Positions 51,966-63,287 of a DNA stretch of 64,000 nucleotides are shown piece by piece. Made by a program: the position numbers and the translations under genes. Within the stretch, counting starts at the first letter, position 1, and each line of letters opens with the position of its first letter. Source of the stretch: Mesorhizobium sp. M9A.F.Ca.ET.002.03.1.2 (GTDB taxonomy: Bacteria > Pseudomonadota > Alphaproteobacteria > Rhizobiales > Rhizobiaceae); assembly GCF_003952365.1 (NCBI RefSeq), contig NZ_CP034443.1, positions 4,209,001-4,273,000 of the forward strand, in the 5' to 3' direction. A model generated the notes under the pieces. It had not been told where the DNA came from. It ran no database searches and saw only the letters and a list, made by a program, of their open reading frames with translations.

Positions 51966-52260
51966 CGCGAGTTCCCTGAGCGTTTCCTGAAGTATTTTGA
52001 GTGTGTCCTAGATTATTCTCGAATTCCTTGCGGCGTCACCCTTTCGTGACGAACTGGACGGGAAAAAGGCGTTCATCCGCACAATGGTCGAAAAACGCGA
52101 CGAAACGCAAACCCGGTCCATCGCGCCCAGTCCATCGTGCTTTGCCATAGAAGCGGGATGTAACCGGTTGATGTTGGTCGGCGCTGCCGCACGTCCAGTT
52201 CGTGTTGCAGAAGGGGCCTTGCCTCTTGCCGCGAATCACCCGCTCGGCTAGTCCCAGCCC

Positions 52261-54513
<2,253 letters not shown>

Positions 54514-54517
54514 CAAC

Positions 54518-54557
54518 GCGCCTCTTCCTTCTCCCCCCGGGGAGAAGGAAGAGGCGC
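54518..54557. repeat. Palindromic repeat, CTTCTCCC family, after parC
   Basis: Perfect 19-bp arms, 54518-54536 and 54539-54557, separated by CC; it starts 4 bp after the parC stop. It has no T-tract, so it is a repeat and possible mRNA end protector rather than an intrinsic terminator. Confidence 0.8.
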
Positions 54558-54651
54558 AAACATTTGGACTATCGTCACGATTGCTGCACTATGATCCTGC
54601 ATAAGCATCGCTACATGAGGCGGGGCGGATGCGTTTGGGAGCGATGGGCAT

Positions 54652-55860
54652 TTGAAAGAAGCTAGGATTCGGAAACCGGAAGGGCAGCAGCGCCTGTTCG
54701 GCCTGTCAACGCCGGTCAGATCCGCCGTCATTCCGCCGCTGTCGGCGGCGCGCTGGCTCTTGGTGCTGATCGTCGCCGCCGGGGTCTATTTCTTTCATGG
54801 TTTCCTGGTCCCCGTGCTGGCCGCTCTCGTTATCGCCTTTGCCAGCTGGCCGCTCTATCGGCGGCTGCTTGCCGCTGTCGGCGGCAACCGCACGATCGCC
54901 GCGACATTGGCGATCCTGTTCATCCTCACCTTCCTGGTGGTGCCGATTGCGCTCGCCGGCGCCTACGCCACCAACGAAGTCCGCGAATGGGTCGGCTGGG
55001 CGATCGAGACCAACCGCGACGGCGCGGTGACGCCGCAATGGATCGCCACGCTGCCTGTGGTGGGCGACTGGCTCAACGAGCAGTGGACGCGCAATCTCGG
55101 CCATCCCGGCGGCATCGGCGAACTGATCCAGCTGATCAGCGGCGCCAACATCGGCAGCATCTATCGCGGCGTCCTGGCCGCCGGCGGCAGCGCCTTCGGG
55201 CTTCTGCTGGCGCTGCTGTTCATGATGATCGCGCTGTTCTTCGCCTATCGCGACGGCGAGCATTTCGCCGGGCAAGTCGACCGTCTCGGCGAACGCATCC
55301 TGCCGGCCAGGTGGGAGCGGATTTCACGCGTCGTGCCGGCGACGATTTCCTCGACGGTGACCGGCATGACCGTGATCGCCATCGGCGAGGGGGTGGTGCT
55401 GGGCGTGGCCTACTGGCTGGCCGGCGTGCCGTCGCCGGTGACGCTTGGCGCCCTGACCGGCATCATGGCGCTGATCCCCGGCGGCGCCCCGCTGTCCTTC
55501 ACGCTTGTCTCGGTCTATCTCGCCGCCAGCGGCTCGCTGATGGCCGGGTTGGCGCTGTTCATCTGGGGGACCGTCGAACTGTTCATCGTCGACAAGACAT
55601 TGCGTCCGAAACTGGTCGGCGGCCCGATAAAGCTGCCGTTCCTGCCGACCTTTTTCGGCCTGATCGGCGGCGTCAAGACGATGGGCTTTCTCGGCCTGTT
55701 CATTGGTCCGGTGCTGATGGCATTGCTGGTCGCGATCTGGCGCGAATGGTTGCGCGAGGTGGAATTGGCCGATGAACTTGCCTCGGCGGCACCGGCGGAG
55801 CTGGAAGGTGCTCCGCCGCAAATCGAAATCGTTGCCGAGAAGAAATCTCAGGCCGGGTGA
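54652..55860 (+). CDS. AI-2E family (PerM/YdiK-like) membrane permease
   Basis: 402 aa, about eight helices. Signature region LGALTGIMALIPGGAPLSFTL near 263-283 and FFGLIGGVKTMGFLGLFIGPVLMALL near 337-362, as in the UPF0118/AI-2E family. Family members have been linked to autoinducer-2 export or ion/proton antiport; nothing here indicates which. Start TTG 54652; no in-frame ATG nearby. The last residues overlap the converging EamA gene by 13 bp. Confidence 0.88.
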   Translation: MKEARIRKPEGQQRLFGLSTPVRSAVIPPLSAARWLLVLIVAAGVYFFHGFLVPVLAALVIAFASWPLYRRLLAAVGGNRTIAATLAILFILTFLVVPIALAGAYATNEVREWVGWAIETNRDGAVTPQWIATLPVVGDWLNEQWTRNLGHPGGIGELIQLISGANIGSIYRGVLAAGGSAFGLLLALLFMMIALFFAYRDGEHFAGQVDRLGERILPARWERISRVVPATISSTVTGMTVIAIGEGVVLGVAYWLAGVPSPVTLGALTGIMALIPGGAPLSFTLVSVYLAASGSLMAGLALFIWGTVELFIVDKTLRPKLVGGPIKLPFLPTFFGLIGGVKTMGFLGLFIGPVLMALLVAIWREWLREVELADELASAAPAELEGAPPQIEIVAEKKSQAG

Positions 55861-56744
55861 CTGACCGCAAGGGCTGCGCGGCGTTTGCGCCCCTCATGCA
55901 GCTGCCATAGCGAATGGGCGACCAGCGTGACGATGAGGATCGCGCCGCCGATCAGGCTGTTGCGCGACGGCGTTTCGGCAAAGACCATCCACACCCAGAC
56001 CGGCGCCAGCACGGTTTCGAGCACATAGAACATCGCCACCTCAGGCCCGGAAATGTATTTCGGCCCGTTGGCGAGGCAGAAGAACGAGATCGGCATGATG
56101 ACGGCGCCGTTGAAGATGATCCACCACGGCGCGTTCACCTGAAAGCCTTCGCTCGAGACCATGAACACCGCGACGCCCAGGGGCAGGATCACGCCGATCA
56201 GCGAAGCGAATCCCATGTCCTTGCCGCTGGCGCGCGAGAGGGTGATGGCCAGTGCGATGAAGAAAGCCGAGCACAGCGCCATGAAATCGCCGAACAGGTG
56301 TCCGGTGCCGATCGAATCGCCGACGATGATCGCGACGCCGACGATCATGACCAGCATCGCGACCACCGTGGCCGGTCGCGGCCGCTCCTTCAGGACCACC
56401 CAGGACAGCAGCGCCGCGAACACGGTGTTGAAGGCCAGGATGAAGACCAGGTTGGCGGTCGTGGTGTGATAGATGCTGGTGATGAAGGTGACCGAGGTCA
56501 GCCCGTAGCAGATGGCGACAACCAGGCCCGACCAGCCGGGGATGAGCTGCGGCGCGTTCCTGCTCAGCGAGCGCCAGACAGCCCAGATGATCAGCGCCGC
56601 GACCAAGGTGGTGCCGGTGCGCAGTAGCAGGATCGTCCACGCCTCGCCGTCGGCGAGCCGGATCAGTGGAATGTCGACGGTCAGCGTCAGCCCGCCGATG
56701 GCGGTGATGAGAAGACCCTTCTGGTGGTCGATATGGGATGACAT
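55848..56744 (-). CDS. EamA/DMT-type drug-metabolite transporter
   Basis: 298 aa, ten helices in two repeats of five. The EamA repeats are readable around residues 15-140 and 160-285 (FNTVFAALLSWVVLKERP near 98-115 is the typical end of repeat one). Members export amino acids or metabolites; substrate unknown. Its final 13 bp overlap the end of the AI-2E-type gene on the other strand. Confidence 0.88.
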   Translation of the reverse strand: MSSHIDHQKGLLITAIGGLTLTVDIPLIRLADGEAWTILLLRTGTTLVAALIIWAVWRSLSRNAPQLIPGWSGLVVAICYGLTSVTFITSIYHTTTANLVFILAFNTVFAALLSWVVLKERPRPATVVAMLVMIVGVAIIVGDSIGTGHLFGDFMALCSAFFIALAITLSRASGKDMGFASLIGVILPLGVAVFMVSSEGFQVNAPWWIIFNGAVIMPISFFCLANGPKYISGPEVAMFYVLETVLAPVWVWMVFAETPSRNSLIGGAILIVTLVAHSLWQLHEGRKRRAALAVSHPA

Positions 56745-56875
56745 GCGGCAATTCTCGCAATGAGTTTGGAGGCCGGGCGCAAAATTGGCCAGCGTCTGTC
56801 CCTTCAGCCAAATGGCCGAAAAGCCAGCAGTATCCTCCTTGGAACGGTTTTAAGGATGATTGGCGAGAGAGCGGA

Positions 56876-57640
56876 TCAGCGCGAAACCGCTTCGTGGTCG
56901 TAGCGTTCCCAGCCTTTGGGGCCGAGATGCTCCTGCGGCATGAAGCGCATCTTATAGTTCATCTTGCGCGAGCCGTTGACCCAGTAGCCGAGATAGACAT
57001 GGGGCAAGCCCATCGCCCTGGCGCGGGCGATGTGATCCAGGATCATGAAGGTGCCGAGCGAGCGGTCCTCGAAGTCCGGATTGAAGTAGGAATAAACCAT
57101 CGACAGGCCGTCGGCCATCTTGTCGGTGAGGGCGACTGCGATCAGCTCGCCCTGGCCCTTGCCGGTGATGAAGGTGTCGGGGCCGCGGCGCCGGTATTCG
57201 ATGACCTTGGTGTCGACATGGGTGTCCTCGACCATCATGGCGTAGTCGAGCACCGTCATGTCGGACATGCCGCCGCGGCGGTGGCGGGCATCGAGATAGC
57301 TGCGGAACAGCGAGTACTGCTCGGTGGAAGGTTGGGCGTCGTGCATGGCGCCGACGAGGTCCGAATTGCGCTGTATCACCCGCTTCATGTTGCGGCTGGT
57401 GGTGAATTCCTGGGCCAGGATGCGTACCGAAACGCAGGCGCGGCAGGTTTCGCAGGCCGGCCTGTAGGCGATGTTCTGCGACCGGCGGAAGCCGCCTTGC
57501 GTCAACAGGTCGTTCATCTCCGGCGCCTTGTCGCCGACCAGATGCGTGAACACCTTGCGCTCGAACTGGCCCTCAAGATACGGGCACGGTGACGGCGCGG
57601 TCAGGAAGAACTGCGGCGACTGGGTCGGATGGTGCGTCAT
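56876..57640 (-). CDS. bpt: Aspartate/glutamate leucyltransferase (arginyltransferase family)
   Basis: 254 aa. Conserved [12 protein letters not shown] near residues 61-73 (a family cysteine pair), [17 protein letters not shown] near 18-34, and the GNAT-like core [25 protein letters not shown] near 176-200, then [14 protein letters not shown] near 218-231. It adds leucine to N-terminal Asp/Glu of proteins, marking them for ClpS/ClpAP degradation (N-degron pathway). A full-length, standard version; RDD gene follows upstream on the same strand but separated. Confidence 0.94.
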   Translation of the reverse strand: MTHHPTQSPQFFLTAPSPCPYLEGQFERKVFTHLVGDKAPEMNDLLTQGGFRRSQNIAYRPACETCRACVSVRILAQEFTTSRNMKRVIQRNSDLVGAMHDAQPSTEQYSLFRSYLDARHRRGGMSDMTVLDYAMMVEDTHVDTKVIEYRRRGPDTFITGKGQGELIAVALTDKMADGLSMVYSYFNPDFEDRSLGTFMILDHIARARAMGLPHVYLGYWVNGSRKMNYKMRFMPQEHLGPKGWERYDHEAVSR

Positions 57641-57777
57641 CGAACCTTGGAAACACTCCTGCGAATCTCTCTACCTTTGGCGCGGACGGCGAAAAATTCA
57701 ACAGGATTGTGAAAGCGCGGCCGACAGGATGCCTCATATTTGCGCATAAACGCTCGTGGGAACTCGGAAAAGCTGTC

Positions 57778-58248
57778 TCAGCGGTCGCTGCGGCTGACCA
57801 CCGTGCCGAGCAGCAGGTCGTGCAGCGTGCGCTTGCGGTCGGCAAACAGCGTCACCAGAAGGACCAGCGGCGTCAGGATGACGTTGCCGGCCCAGAACAG
57901 CACCGAATGCACCACGGCCGTCAGCCCGTCGATGCGGGTGCCGTCCAGACGGTCGAGCCGGATCCCCATCATCTTCATGCCAGTCGTGGCCTGGTCGGCG
58001 CTGCCAAGCGTGTTCCAGATGTAGAGAATGGCGACGGCCGGCACGAGGACGGAAAACAGCATCCAGCCGAGGCCGAGCGTCAAGAGCCCAAGGAAGAACA
58101 CCAGGATCGCGAACGGGATGGTGAGCAGCGCGACGATGCAATAGTCGACGATGAAGGCGAGGACACGCCGCGTGCGCACGCCGTCATAAGCCCTGATATC
58201 ATCGAGCCTGGTGGTGATGATTTCGCCGTCGAGAACGCGCGCGTTCAT
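57778..58248 (-). CDS. RDD-family membrane protein
   Basis: 156 aa, the standalone RDD form. Arg in TRRVLAFIVDY near residue 25, three hydrophobic segments (about 27-55, 62-80, 108-130), and the DRKRTLHDLLLGTVV terminal motif with both Asp near 139-146. Function unknown. It lies 137 bp before bpt on the same strand; rhizobial genomes often keep the two genes together. The start diverges from sthA. Confidence 0.86.
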   Translation of the reverse strand: MNARVLDGEIITTRLDDIRAYDGVRTRRVLAFIVDYCIVALLTIPFAILVFFLGLLTLGLGWMLFSVLVPAVAILYIWNTLGSADQATTGMKMMGIRLDRLDGTRIDGLTAVVHSVLFWAGNVILTPLVLLVTLFADRKRTLHDLLLGTVVSRSDR

Positions 58249-58454
58249 GTCATTTCCTCGTAATCAGGCCCGGGATAGAGTGCGGGCCGCCTGGCCTTGA
58301 AATGGTGAAGTCTTGCGGCGGAATCAAGATCAAGCCTTTCCACGGCATACGATGGGAAGCGGCGCCGGGCGCAGCCTGAACCGGTTGAATTCGCAGCGCG
58401 GATGGCGTTAGTTTGCTGCAGCGCAACAAGAGTGCAGGCGAGGGGCGGGGCGAC

Positions 58455-59843
58455 ATGGACTATGACATGCTGGTCATCGGCAGCGGGCCTTCCGGGCGCC
58501 GTGCCGCGGTGCAGTCGGCCAAGCTCGGCAAATCCGTGCTGGTGGTGGACAGGGGCCGGCGTCTTGGCGGTGTTTCCGTGCACACCGGCACCATCCCGTC
58601 GAAGACGCTGCGGGAAACCGTGCTCAACCTCTCGGGCTGGCGCGAACGCGGCTTCTACGGGCGCGGCTACCGGGTCAAGCAGGACATTTCGGTCGGCGAC
58701 CTGATCGAGCGCCTGCACAAGACGCTCGATCACGAGGTCGAGGTGCTGCAGCACCAGTTCATGCGCAACACGGTCAGGAGCGCGCGCGCCGCGGTCAAGT
58801 TTCTCGGCCCCAACAGAGCGAGCCTGACGACGGACGCCGGCGATTACAGCGAAGTCGGTTTCGCGCATGCGCTGATCGCGGTCGGCACCCGCCCGCACCG
58901 GCCGCGCGACGTGCCCTTCGACAAGACCCGTGTCTTCGACAGCGACGAGATGCTGGAACTCGAGCGCCTGCCGCGGACGCTGACGGTGATCGGCGGCGGC
59001 GTCATCGGCGTCGAATACGCGACGATCTTTTCGGCGCTCGACGTGCCGGTGACGCTGGTCGAGCCGCGCAACACCATCCTCGATTTCGTCGACCGCGAGA
59101 TCGTCGACGATTTCATCCATCAGATGCGCGACCGCGGCATGACGATCCGGCTGGGCAGCGCCATCAAGGAGATCGCCTCGAAAGCCGACTACGCCGAGGT
59201 GACGCTCGCCGACGGCCGCACCATACGCTCGGAGATGGTGCTCTATGCCGCGGGACGCACCGGCAATGTCGGCGCGCTCGGCCTGGACGTGGTCGGCATC
59301 GAGGCCGATTCCAGGGGCCGCATCAAGGTCGATCCGCAGACCTTCCGGACCAGCGCGCCGAACATCTATGCCGCCGGCGACGTCATCGGCTTTCCGAGCC
59401 TCGCCTCCACCTCGATGGAACAGGGCAGGGTGGCCGCCTGCCACGCCTTCGGCGAGCCCTTGCCGCCGCCGCCGCAAACCTTTCCGTACGGCATCTACGC
59501 CGTGCCTGAGATCTCGACCGTTGGCCAGTCCGAGGAGCAGGTGCGCGAGAGCGGCGGCGCGTATGAGGTCGGCGTGGCGCGCTTCCGCGAGACCTCGCGC
59601 GGCCACATCATGGGCGTCAACACCGGCTTCCTGAAGCTTCTGTTCTCGATCGAAACGCGTCGGCTGCTTGGCGCGCATATCGTCGGCGAAGGCGCGACCG
59701 AACTGATCCATATCGGCCAGGCGGTCATCAATCTCGGCGGCACCGTCGATTTCTTCGTCAACAACACCTTCAACTATCCGACGCTGGCCGAAGCCTACAA
59801 GATCGCAGGGCTGGATGCCTGGAACCGGATGGGGCGGGGGTAG
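58455..59843 (+). CDS. sthA: Soluble (Si-specific) NAD(P)+ transhydrogenase
   Basis: 462 aa. FAD motif VIGSGPSGRRAAVQSA (7-22), NAD motif VIGGGVIGVEYATIF near 175-189, GRTGNVGALGLD near 265, YAAGDVIG near 298, and a pyridine nucleotide-disulfide dimerisation domain (about 340-450). The active-site segment reads GGVSVHTGTIPSKTLRE, so the redox cysteine pair of lipoamide dehydrogenase/glutathione reductase is absent, the hallmark of transhydrogenase. It balances NADPH/NADH. Start ATG 58455 after AGGGGCGGGG. Confidence 0.92.
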   Translation: MDYDMLVIGSGPSGRRAAVQSAKLGKSVLVVDRGRRLGGVSVHTGTIPSKTLRETVLNLSGWRERGFYGRGYRVKQDISVGDLIERLHKTLDHEVEVLQHQFMRNTVRSARAAVKFLGPNRASLTTDAGDYSEVGFAHALIAVGTRPHRPRDVPFDKTRVFDSDEMLELERLPRTLTVIGGGVIGVEYATIFSALDVPVTLVEPRNTILDFVDREIVDDFIHQMRDRGMTIRLGSAIKEIASKADYAEVTLADGRTIRSEMVLYAAGRTGNVGALGLDVVGIEADSRGRIKVDPQTFRTSAPNIYAAGDVIGFPSLASTSMEQGRVAACHAFGEPLPPPPQTFPYGIYAVPEISTVGQSEEQVRESGGAYEVGVARFRETSRGHIMGVNTGFLKLLFSIETRRLLGAHIVGEGATELIHIGQAVINLGGTVDFFVNNTFNYPTLAEAYKIAGLDAWNRMGRG

Positions 59844-59951
59844 TTATCCCACGGCGGCTCGTTATGCATCTTGACGGCGCAGCGTAGCAAGCGAGCGAGC
59901 TGCGATGAGCAGCGGCGGGCACAGACACGGTGCTGGCCGGAAAAAGAAATT

Positions 59952-60057
59952 TGGGCGCGACGGCAGGACTTGAACCCGCGGCCTCCTCACCCATAGTAGG
60001 TGCGCTGTTTACTACTATGTCGAAGCGAGGCGCTCTATCCAGCTGAGCTACGTCGCG
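59952..60057 (-). tRNA. Arg(TCG)-like tRNA gene interrupted in the anticodon loop
   Basis: Reading leftward from 60057: acceptor CGCGACG pairs with CGTCGCG, followed by discriminator C and encoded CCA (59954-59952). D-arm GCTC AGCTGGATA GAGC, anticodon stem CCTCG/TGAGG (one G-U pair), 5-nt variable loop, T-arm GCGGG TTCAAGT CCTGC. The anticodon loop begins CTTCGA (anticodon TCG) but is followed by 29 extra nt (60019-59991) before the stem resumes. The insert holds a perfect 8-bp hairpin, CATAGTAG/CTACTATG. Without it the tRNA would be a normal 77-mer. Whether the insert is removed, tolerated, or makes this a pseudogene is unknown. Confidence 0.75.
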
Positions 60058-60064
60058 AATTTTG

Positions 60065-60565
60065 TTATTTGACCACGGAAAGCACGGGCTTCTTTCGTAG
60101 AATACGAGCTTTCTTTGCCGCCTTCGCCTGCTCGATCTCCTTCAGCTTCTCTTGCGCGTAAGGAGTGGCTGCGGCAATGAGCCCATCGAGTTTGTATATG
60201 TTCGGCATGCTGCCGTACTTTGTTTGACGGCGCTCCACGCGTTCAATCAAGTGCAGTTCCTCAAGCGCTTTGATACGTTTCTGGATTGTCCTCTCGGTGA
60301 CGCCAAGCGCCGTGGCGATCGTGCCGACCGAAGGGCACGGAGGATTGTCTGCCTTCCACCAGTATTGGGTGAGGTGAAGGATGATGTTCATGTCGAGGGG
60401 ATCGAGCCCGAGGGCGGCCTGCTTCTCGATAATAATGTTCGGAATGCCACTCCACCCGGCTGCCCATAGAGGCTTAGTCCATTTCTTTTCATTGACACGG
60501 AGCTTCTCGGTGTCGGATGGTTGTGCGGCTTTAGCCATGAGATCGTTTCCTATGCGGCTGTTCAT
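60065..60565 (-). CDS. Winged-helix protein, replication-initiator-like
   Basis: 166 aa. A central wHTH domain is readable: WSGIPNIIIEKQAALGLDPLDMNIILHLTQYWW (about 39-71), then CPSVGTIATALGVTERTIQKRIKALEELHLIERVER (about 77-112), close to the helix-turn-helix replication initiator or phage-type proteins. A helical, basic C-terminal tail follows (KLKEIEQAKAAKKARILRKK). It lies 7 bp from the interrupted tRNA and beside AT-rich, gene-poor DNA, so it is a likely remnant or cargo of an integrated element. Start ATG 60565. Confidence 0.8.
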   Translation of the reverse strand: MNSRIGNDLMAKAAQPSDTEKLRVNEKKWTKPLWAAGWSGIPNIIIEKQAALGLDPLDMNIILHLTQYWWKADNPPCPSVGTIATALGVTERTIQKRIKALEELHLIERVERRQTKYGSMPNIYKLDGLIAAATPYAQEKLKEIEQAKAAKKARILRKKPVLSVVK

Positions 60566-60995
60566 CAGCTAAAGTCGGCTACGAAGAGCGGAAAATCAAG
60601 CGCTTGGGTCGCGAATGGGGATGTCATGTGATTCACCCGCCCCTGACCCTCAGGTCATGGGGGAGTGTTTTTGAGGACATCCGGCCGGGTGTCCGAAGAC
60701 TCACCCAAATTAAGACTTGATATAAACGATATACAGTTTGCAGATTCGTTGATGTCAGATGCTATATAATCAAATGGGCCCCTGAACCACGGGACACCCG
60801 GTCAAGCCAGCACTACGTTGCGGTGCCACGCTGGACGCCGCCGCAGAATTGGCCACGGTTGTGCAAATCCTAGCCCATTGTAGCGCCGGCGGTCACAAAG
60901 CCCTGTTGCGAAAGCTGCCTTGCGCTGCTGATTGGCGGAGCGGAGGCCAGAGTCGCGGTCGAATGATGACGAACGCCGTGAGCTCGAACGCCCTG
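60566..60995. other. AT-rich gene-poor region
   Basis: 430 bp with no supported ORF. 60710-60790 is markedly AT-rich (TTGATATAAACGATATACAG, then TATATAATCAAATG) unlike the rest of the window. It probably belongs to the same foreign segment as the winged-helix gene and carries that gene's leftward promoter. Confidence 0.5.
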
Positions 60996-61667
60996 TCAGT
61001 CCGCTTGCGCAATGGCGATTGCTGGGCCTGCCAGCCATTGCCTGACGATTCCGGCATCCCGATCGCCGATCTCATGGCCGGAGGCAATGATGCGGGCGTC
61101 GACCTCGGCGCTATGCCGGCTGAGCAACGCGACCAGCGCCGGCGCGAAGGGCGCGTAGGTCAGGTCGACGGCGCCGGCAATGACCAGCACGCGCGCCTTG
61201 CCGAGGTCGGCCGGGGGCACGTCGTCCAGCACCGGCATCGGGCGCAGCAATACTGCCCGTTCGATGAGGCCGGAATGCAGCAGCATCACGGTCGAAACCA
61301 GGTTGGCGCCGTTCGAATAGCCGAGAAAAACCGTTCGGGAGAGATCGAGACCGTGGCGCTTCGCCGCCTCGGCGATGAAACCCGCGAAAGCGTCCGCCTC
61401 CGTGCGGATGCTCTGCTGTTCGAAGCGCGTCGGTGTGATCCGCCCGAACCAGCGGAAACCGTCCTCCTGGGCGATGCGGCCACGGACCGCCACCAGCACG
61501 GCGCGCGGTGCGATCTGCCGCGCCAGCGCCACCAGCGTCGTCTCGTCGACGCCGGATCCATGCAGCAGGAAAAGGCATTCGCCGCTCAAATCCACAGGTC
61601 GGTAAAGCCGGTAGGAAAACGCCAGGTCGCGCCGCAAAAAGCCATCTTCCGGAGGTTTTTCTGCCAT
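60996..61667 (-). CDS. Alpha/beta hydrolase (carboxylesterase/phospholipase type)
   Basis: 223 aa. Nucleophile Ser in GYSNGANL near residues 115-122, oxyanion region LFLLHGSGVDET near 32-43, acid Asp in VIAGAVDLTY near 162-171 and His in IIASGHEIGDRD near 193-204. Length and motif order match small serine esterases such as those cleaving acyl groups or dienelactone-like substrates. Starts at ATG 61667; divergent from the OpgC gene. Confidence 0.85.
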   Translation of the reverse strand: MAEKPPEDGFLRRDLAFSYRLYRPVDLSGECLFLLHGSGVDETTLVALARQIAPRAVLVAVRGRIAQEDGFRWFGRITPTRFEQQSIRTEADAFAGFIAEAAKRHGLDLSRTVFLGYSNGANLVSTVMLLHSGLIERAVLLRPMPVLDDVPPADLGKARVLVIAGAVDLTYAPFAPALVALLSRHSAEVDARIIASGHEIGDRDAGIVRQWLAGPAIAIAQAD

Positions 61668-61874
61668 GGTTGCATCCTTTTGATTTCATGCGATTTTTCT
61701 TAATTTGCCGGCTTCAAAACGGAATATTTTCGAGCCCCTACAAAGTTGATTGAACCGGGCGCATTTCAACCCGTTTTCCGCTGATATTCCTCCTGCGGCA
61801 GGAGTTGAAGCGTTGCGCCGGGCGGTCGCATCGAATCTCCGGGCATGAACAACCAGCTTTGAGGCCTTTTATCG

Positions 61875-63092
61875 ATGACCATACCGATTTCGCAGGGACG
61901 GGATACGCGTATCCCGGATCGCAGCGCGCGTGTCCCGGATCGCGATACGCGTATTGACGTGTTCCGCGCTCTCGCTCTGCTGATCATATTTGTCGATCAC
62001 GTGCCGGGCACCGTTTTCGAAACCTTGACCTACAAGAATTTCGGCTTTTCGGATGCCGCGGAGGCCTTCGTGCTGATCTCGGGCATGTCCGTCGCGCTCG
62101 CCTACGGCTCAAAGTTCCAGCCCGGAAACCGGCTCCTGGCGGCACTGAAATTATGGCGCCGCACCGGCGTGCTCTATATCGCCCACATCGTCACGACGAT
62201 GGTGGTGGTGGCCATCTTCTGCGCGGCGGCGGTGTTCGCGAAGCGGCCGGAGATACTGACGATGATCAACATCGGGCCGTTGATCAGCAACGCCCCGCAA
62301 GCTTTGATCGGCATCGTCACACTTGGCCATCAGCTCGGCTACAACAACATCCTGCCGGTCTATTCAGTGCTGCTGCTGATGGCGCCGGCCTTCCTGCTCC
62401 TCGTCAGCTACAGGCCCCTGGCGGCGCTCGCACTCTCCGGAGTCCTGTGGCTGGTTGCCGGGATCTACCAGATCGCCCCGCCGAATTATCCGGAGTCCGG
62501 CTTCTGGTTCCTCAATCCGCTGTCGTGGCAGTTCCTCTTCACCATCGGCATGGCGGGCATGCTGCATGTCAGGCGCGGCGGCACCATTCCGGTCAACCGC
62601 TGGCTGGTCGGCGCGGCGGCAATCTATGTCGCCGGAGCGTTGGTCTGGGTGCACAGCCCGCTGTGGGGGCGGGTGTCGTGGCTGGATCTGCCCGTGGTGC
62701 TGACCGGCTTCGACAAAACGTTCCTGTCGCTGCCGAGGTTGCTGCACATCCTGGCCGTGAGCTACCTGGTGGTGGCCATTCCTTCTGTCTCGAACCTGTT
62801 CCGCACCAGCCGTGACCATCCGCTCGCCATATTGGGCAAGCGCTCGCTGCCGGTTTTCATCGCCGGCACGCTGATCGCCATGGCGGCGCAGGTGATGAAG
62901 CTGATCAACCCGGGCGGGTTTGCCTATGACAGCCTGCTGATATCAGCCGGCATCGCCATGCAGTTCGCGCTCGCCTATTATCTCGAATGGCTGTCGGGTA
63001 TTGGCGGCAAGAGCAAGCCGGTCCGCAGCGAGGCGCCGGCTGTCCATGCGTCCTTCGGTGTAGGGGGCATGACGGCAAGTGCCAGCCTGTAG
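61875..63092 (+). CDS. opgC: OpgC-like membrane acyltransferase (glucan succinylation type)
   Basis: 405 aa, ten or so helices. The OpgC opening RIDVFRALALLIIFVDHVPGT (about 26-46) has the Asp/Arg/His typical of the family, and ETLTYKNFGFSDAAEAFVLISGMS (about 49-72) is diagnostic. OpgC proteins transfer succinyl groups to periplasmic glucans at the inner membrane. Here a target is at hand: cyclic beta-glucan from NdvB/NdvA. The cytosolic N-terminus contains an unusual three-copy heptad, DTRIPDR/SARVPDR/DTRIDVF. ATG 61875. Exact acceptor and donor are inferred. Confidence 0.85.
   Translation: MTIPISQGRDTRIPDRSARVPDRDTRIDVFRALALLIIFVDHVPGTVFETLTYKNFGFSDAAEAFVLISGMSVALAYGSKFQPGNRLLAALKLWRRTGVLYIAHIVTTMVVVAIFCAAAVFAKRPEILTMINIGPLISNAPQALIGIVTLGHQLGYNNILPVYSVLLLMAPAFLLLVSYRPLAALALSGVLWLVAGIYQIAPPNYPESGFWFLNPLSWQFLFTIGMAGMLHVRRGGTIPVNRWLVGAAAIYVAGALVWVHSPLWGRVSWLDLPVVLTGFDKTFLSLPRLLHILAVSYLVVAIPSVSNLFRTSRDHPLAILGKRSLPVFIAGTLIAMAAQVMKLINPGGFAYDSLLISAGIAMQFALAYYLEWLSGIGGKSKPVRSEAPAVHASFGVGGMTASASL
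61902..61964 (+). repeat. Three diverged 21-bp tandem repeats in opgC
   Basis: Units start at 61902, 61923 and 61944, in frame; the first and third share GATACGCGTAT and the first two share CCCGGATCGC. They encode the N-terminal heptads. Confidence 0.8.
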
Positions 63093-63287
63093 GGTCGAAA
63101 CTCAATCCCGCACAAGGCGACCAAACCCGACAGCAGGAAGAGGGCGGTCTGGTGGGGCATTCGGCAGGAATGGCTGCCCCCGCCCAAGGTGCGCCAACCA
63201 GCGCGGCCCGATTGTCAGGATGCAGCGAGCCATCGAAGACATGCAGCGATTGGTCGCCGCCGGCGGCACCGAGAACGCGGTTCTGGC

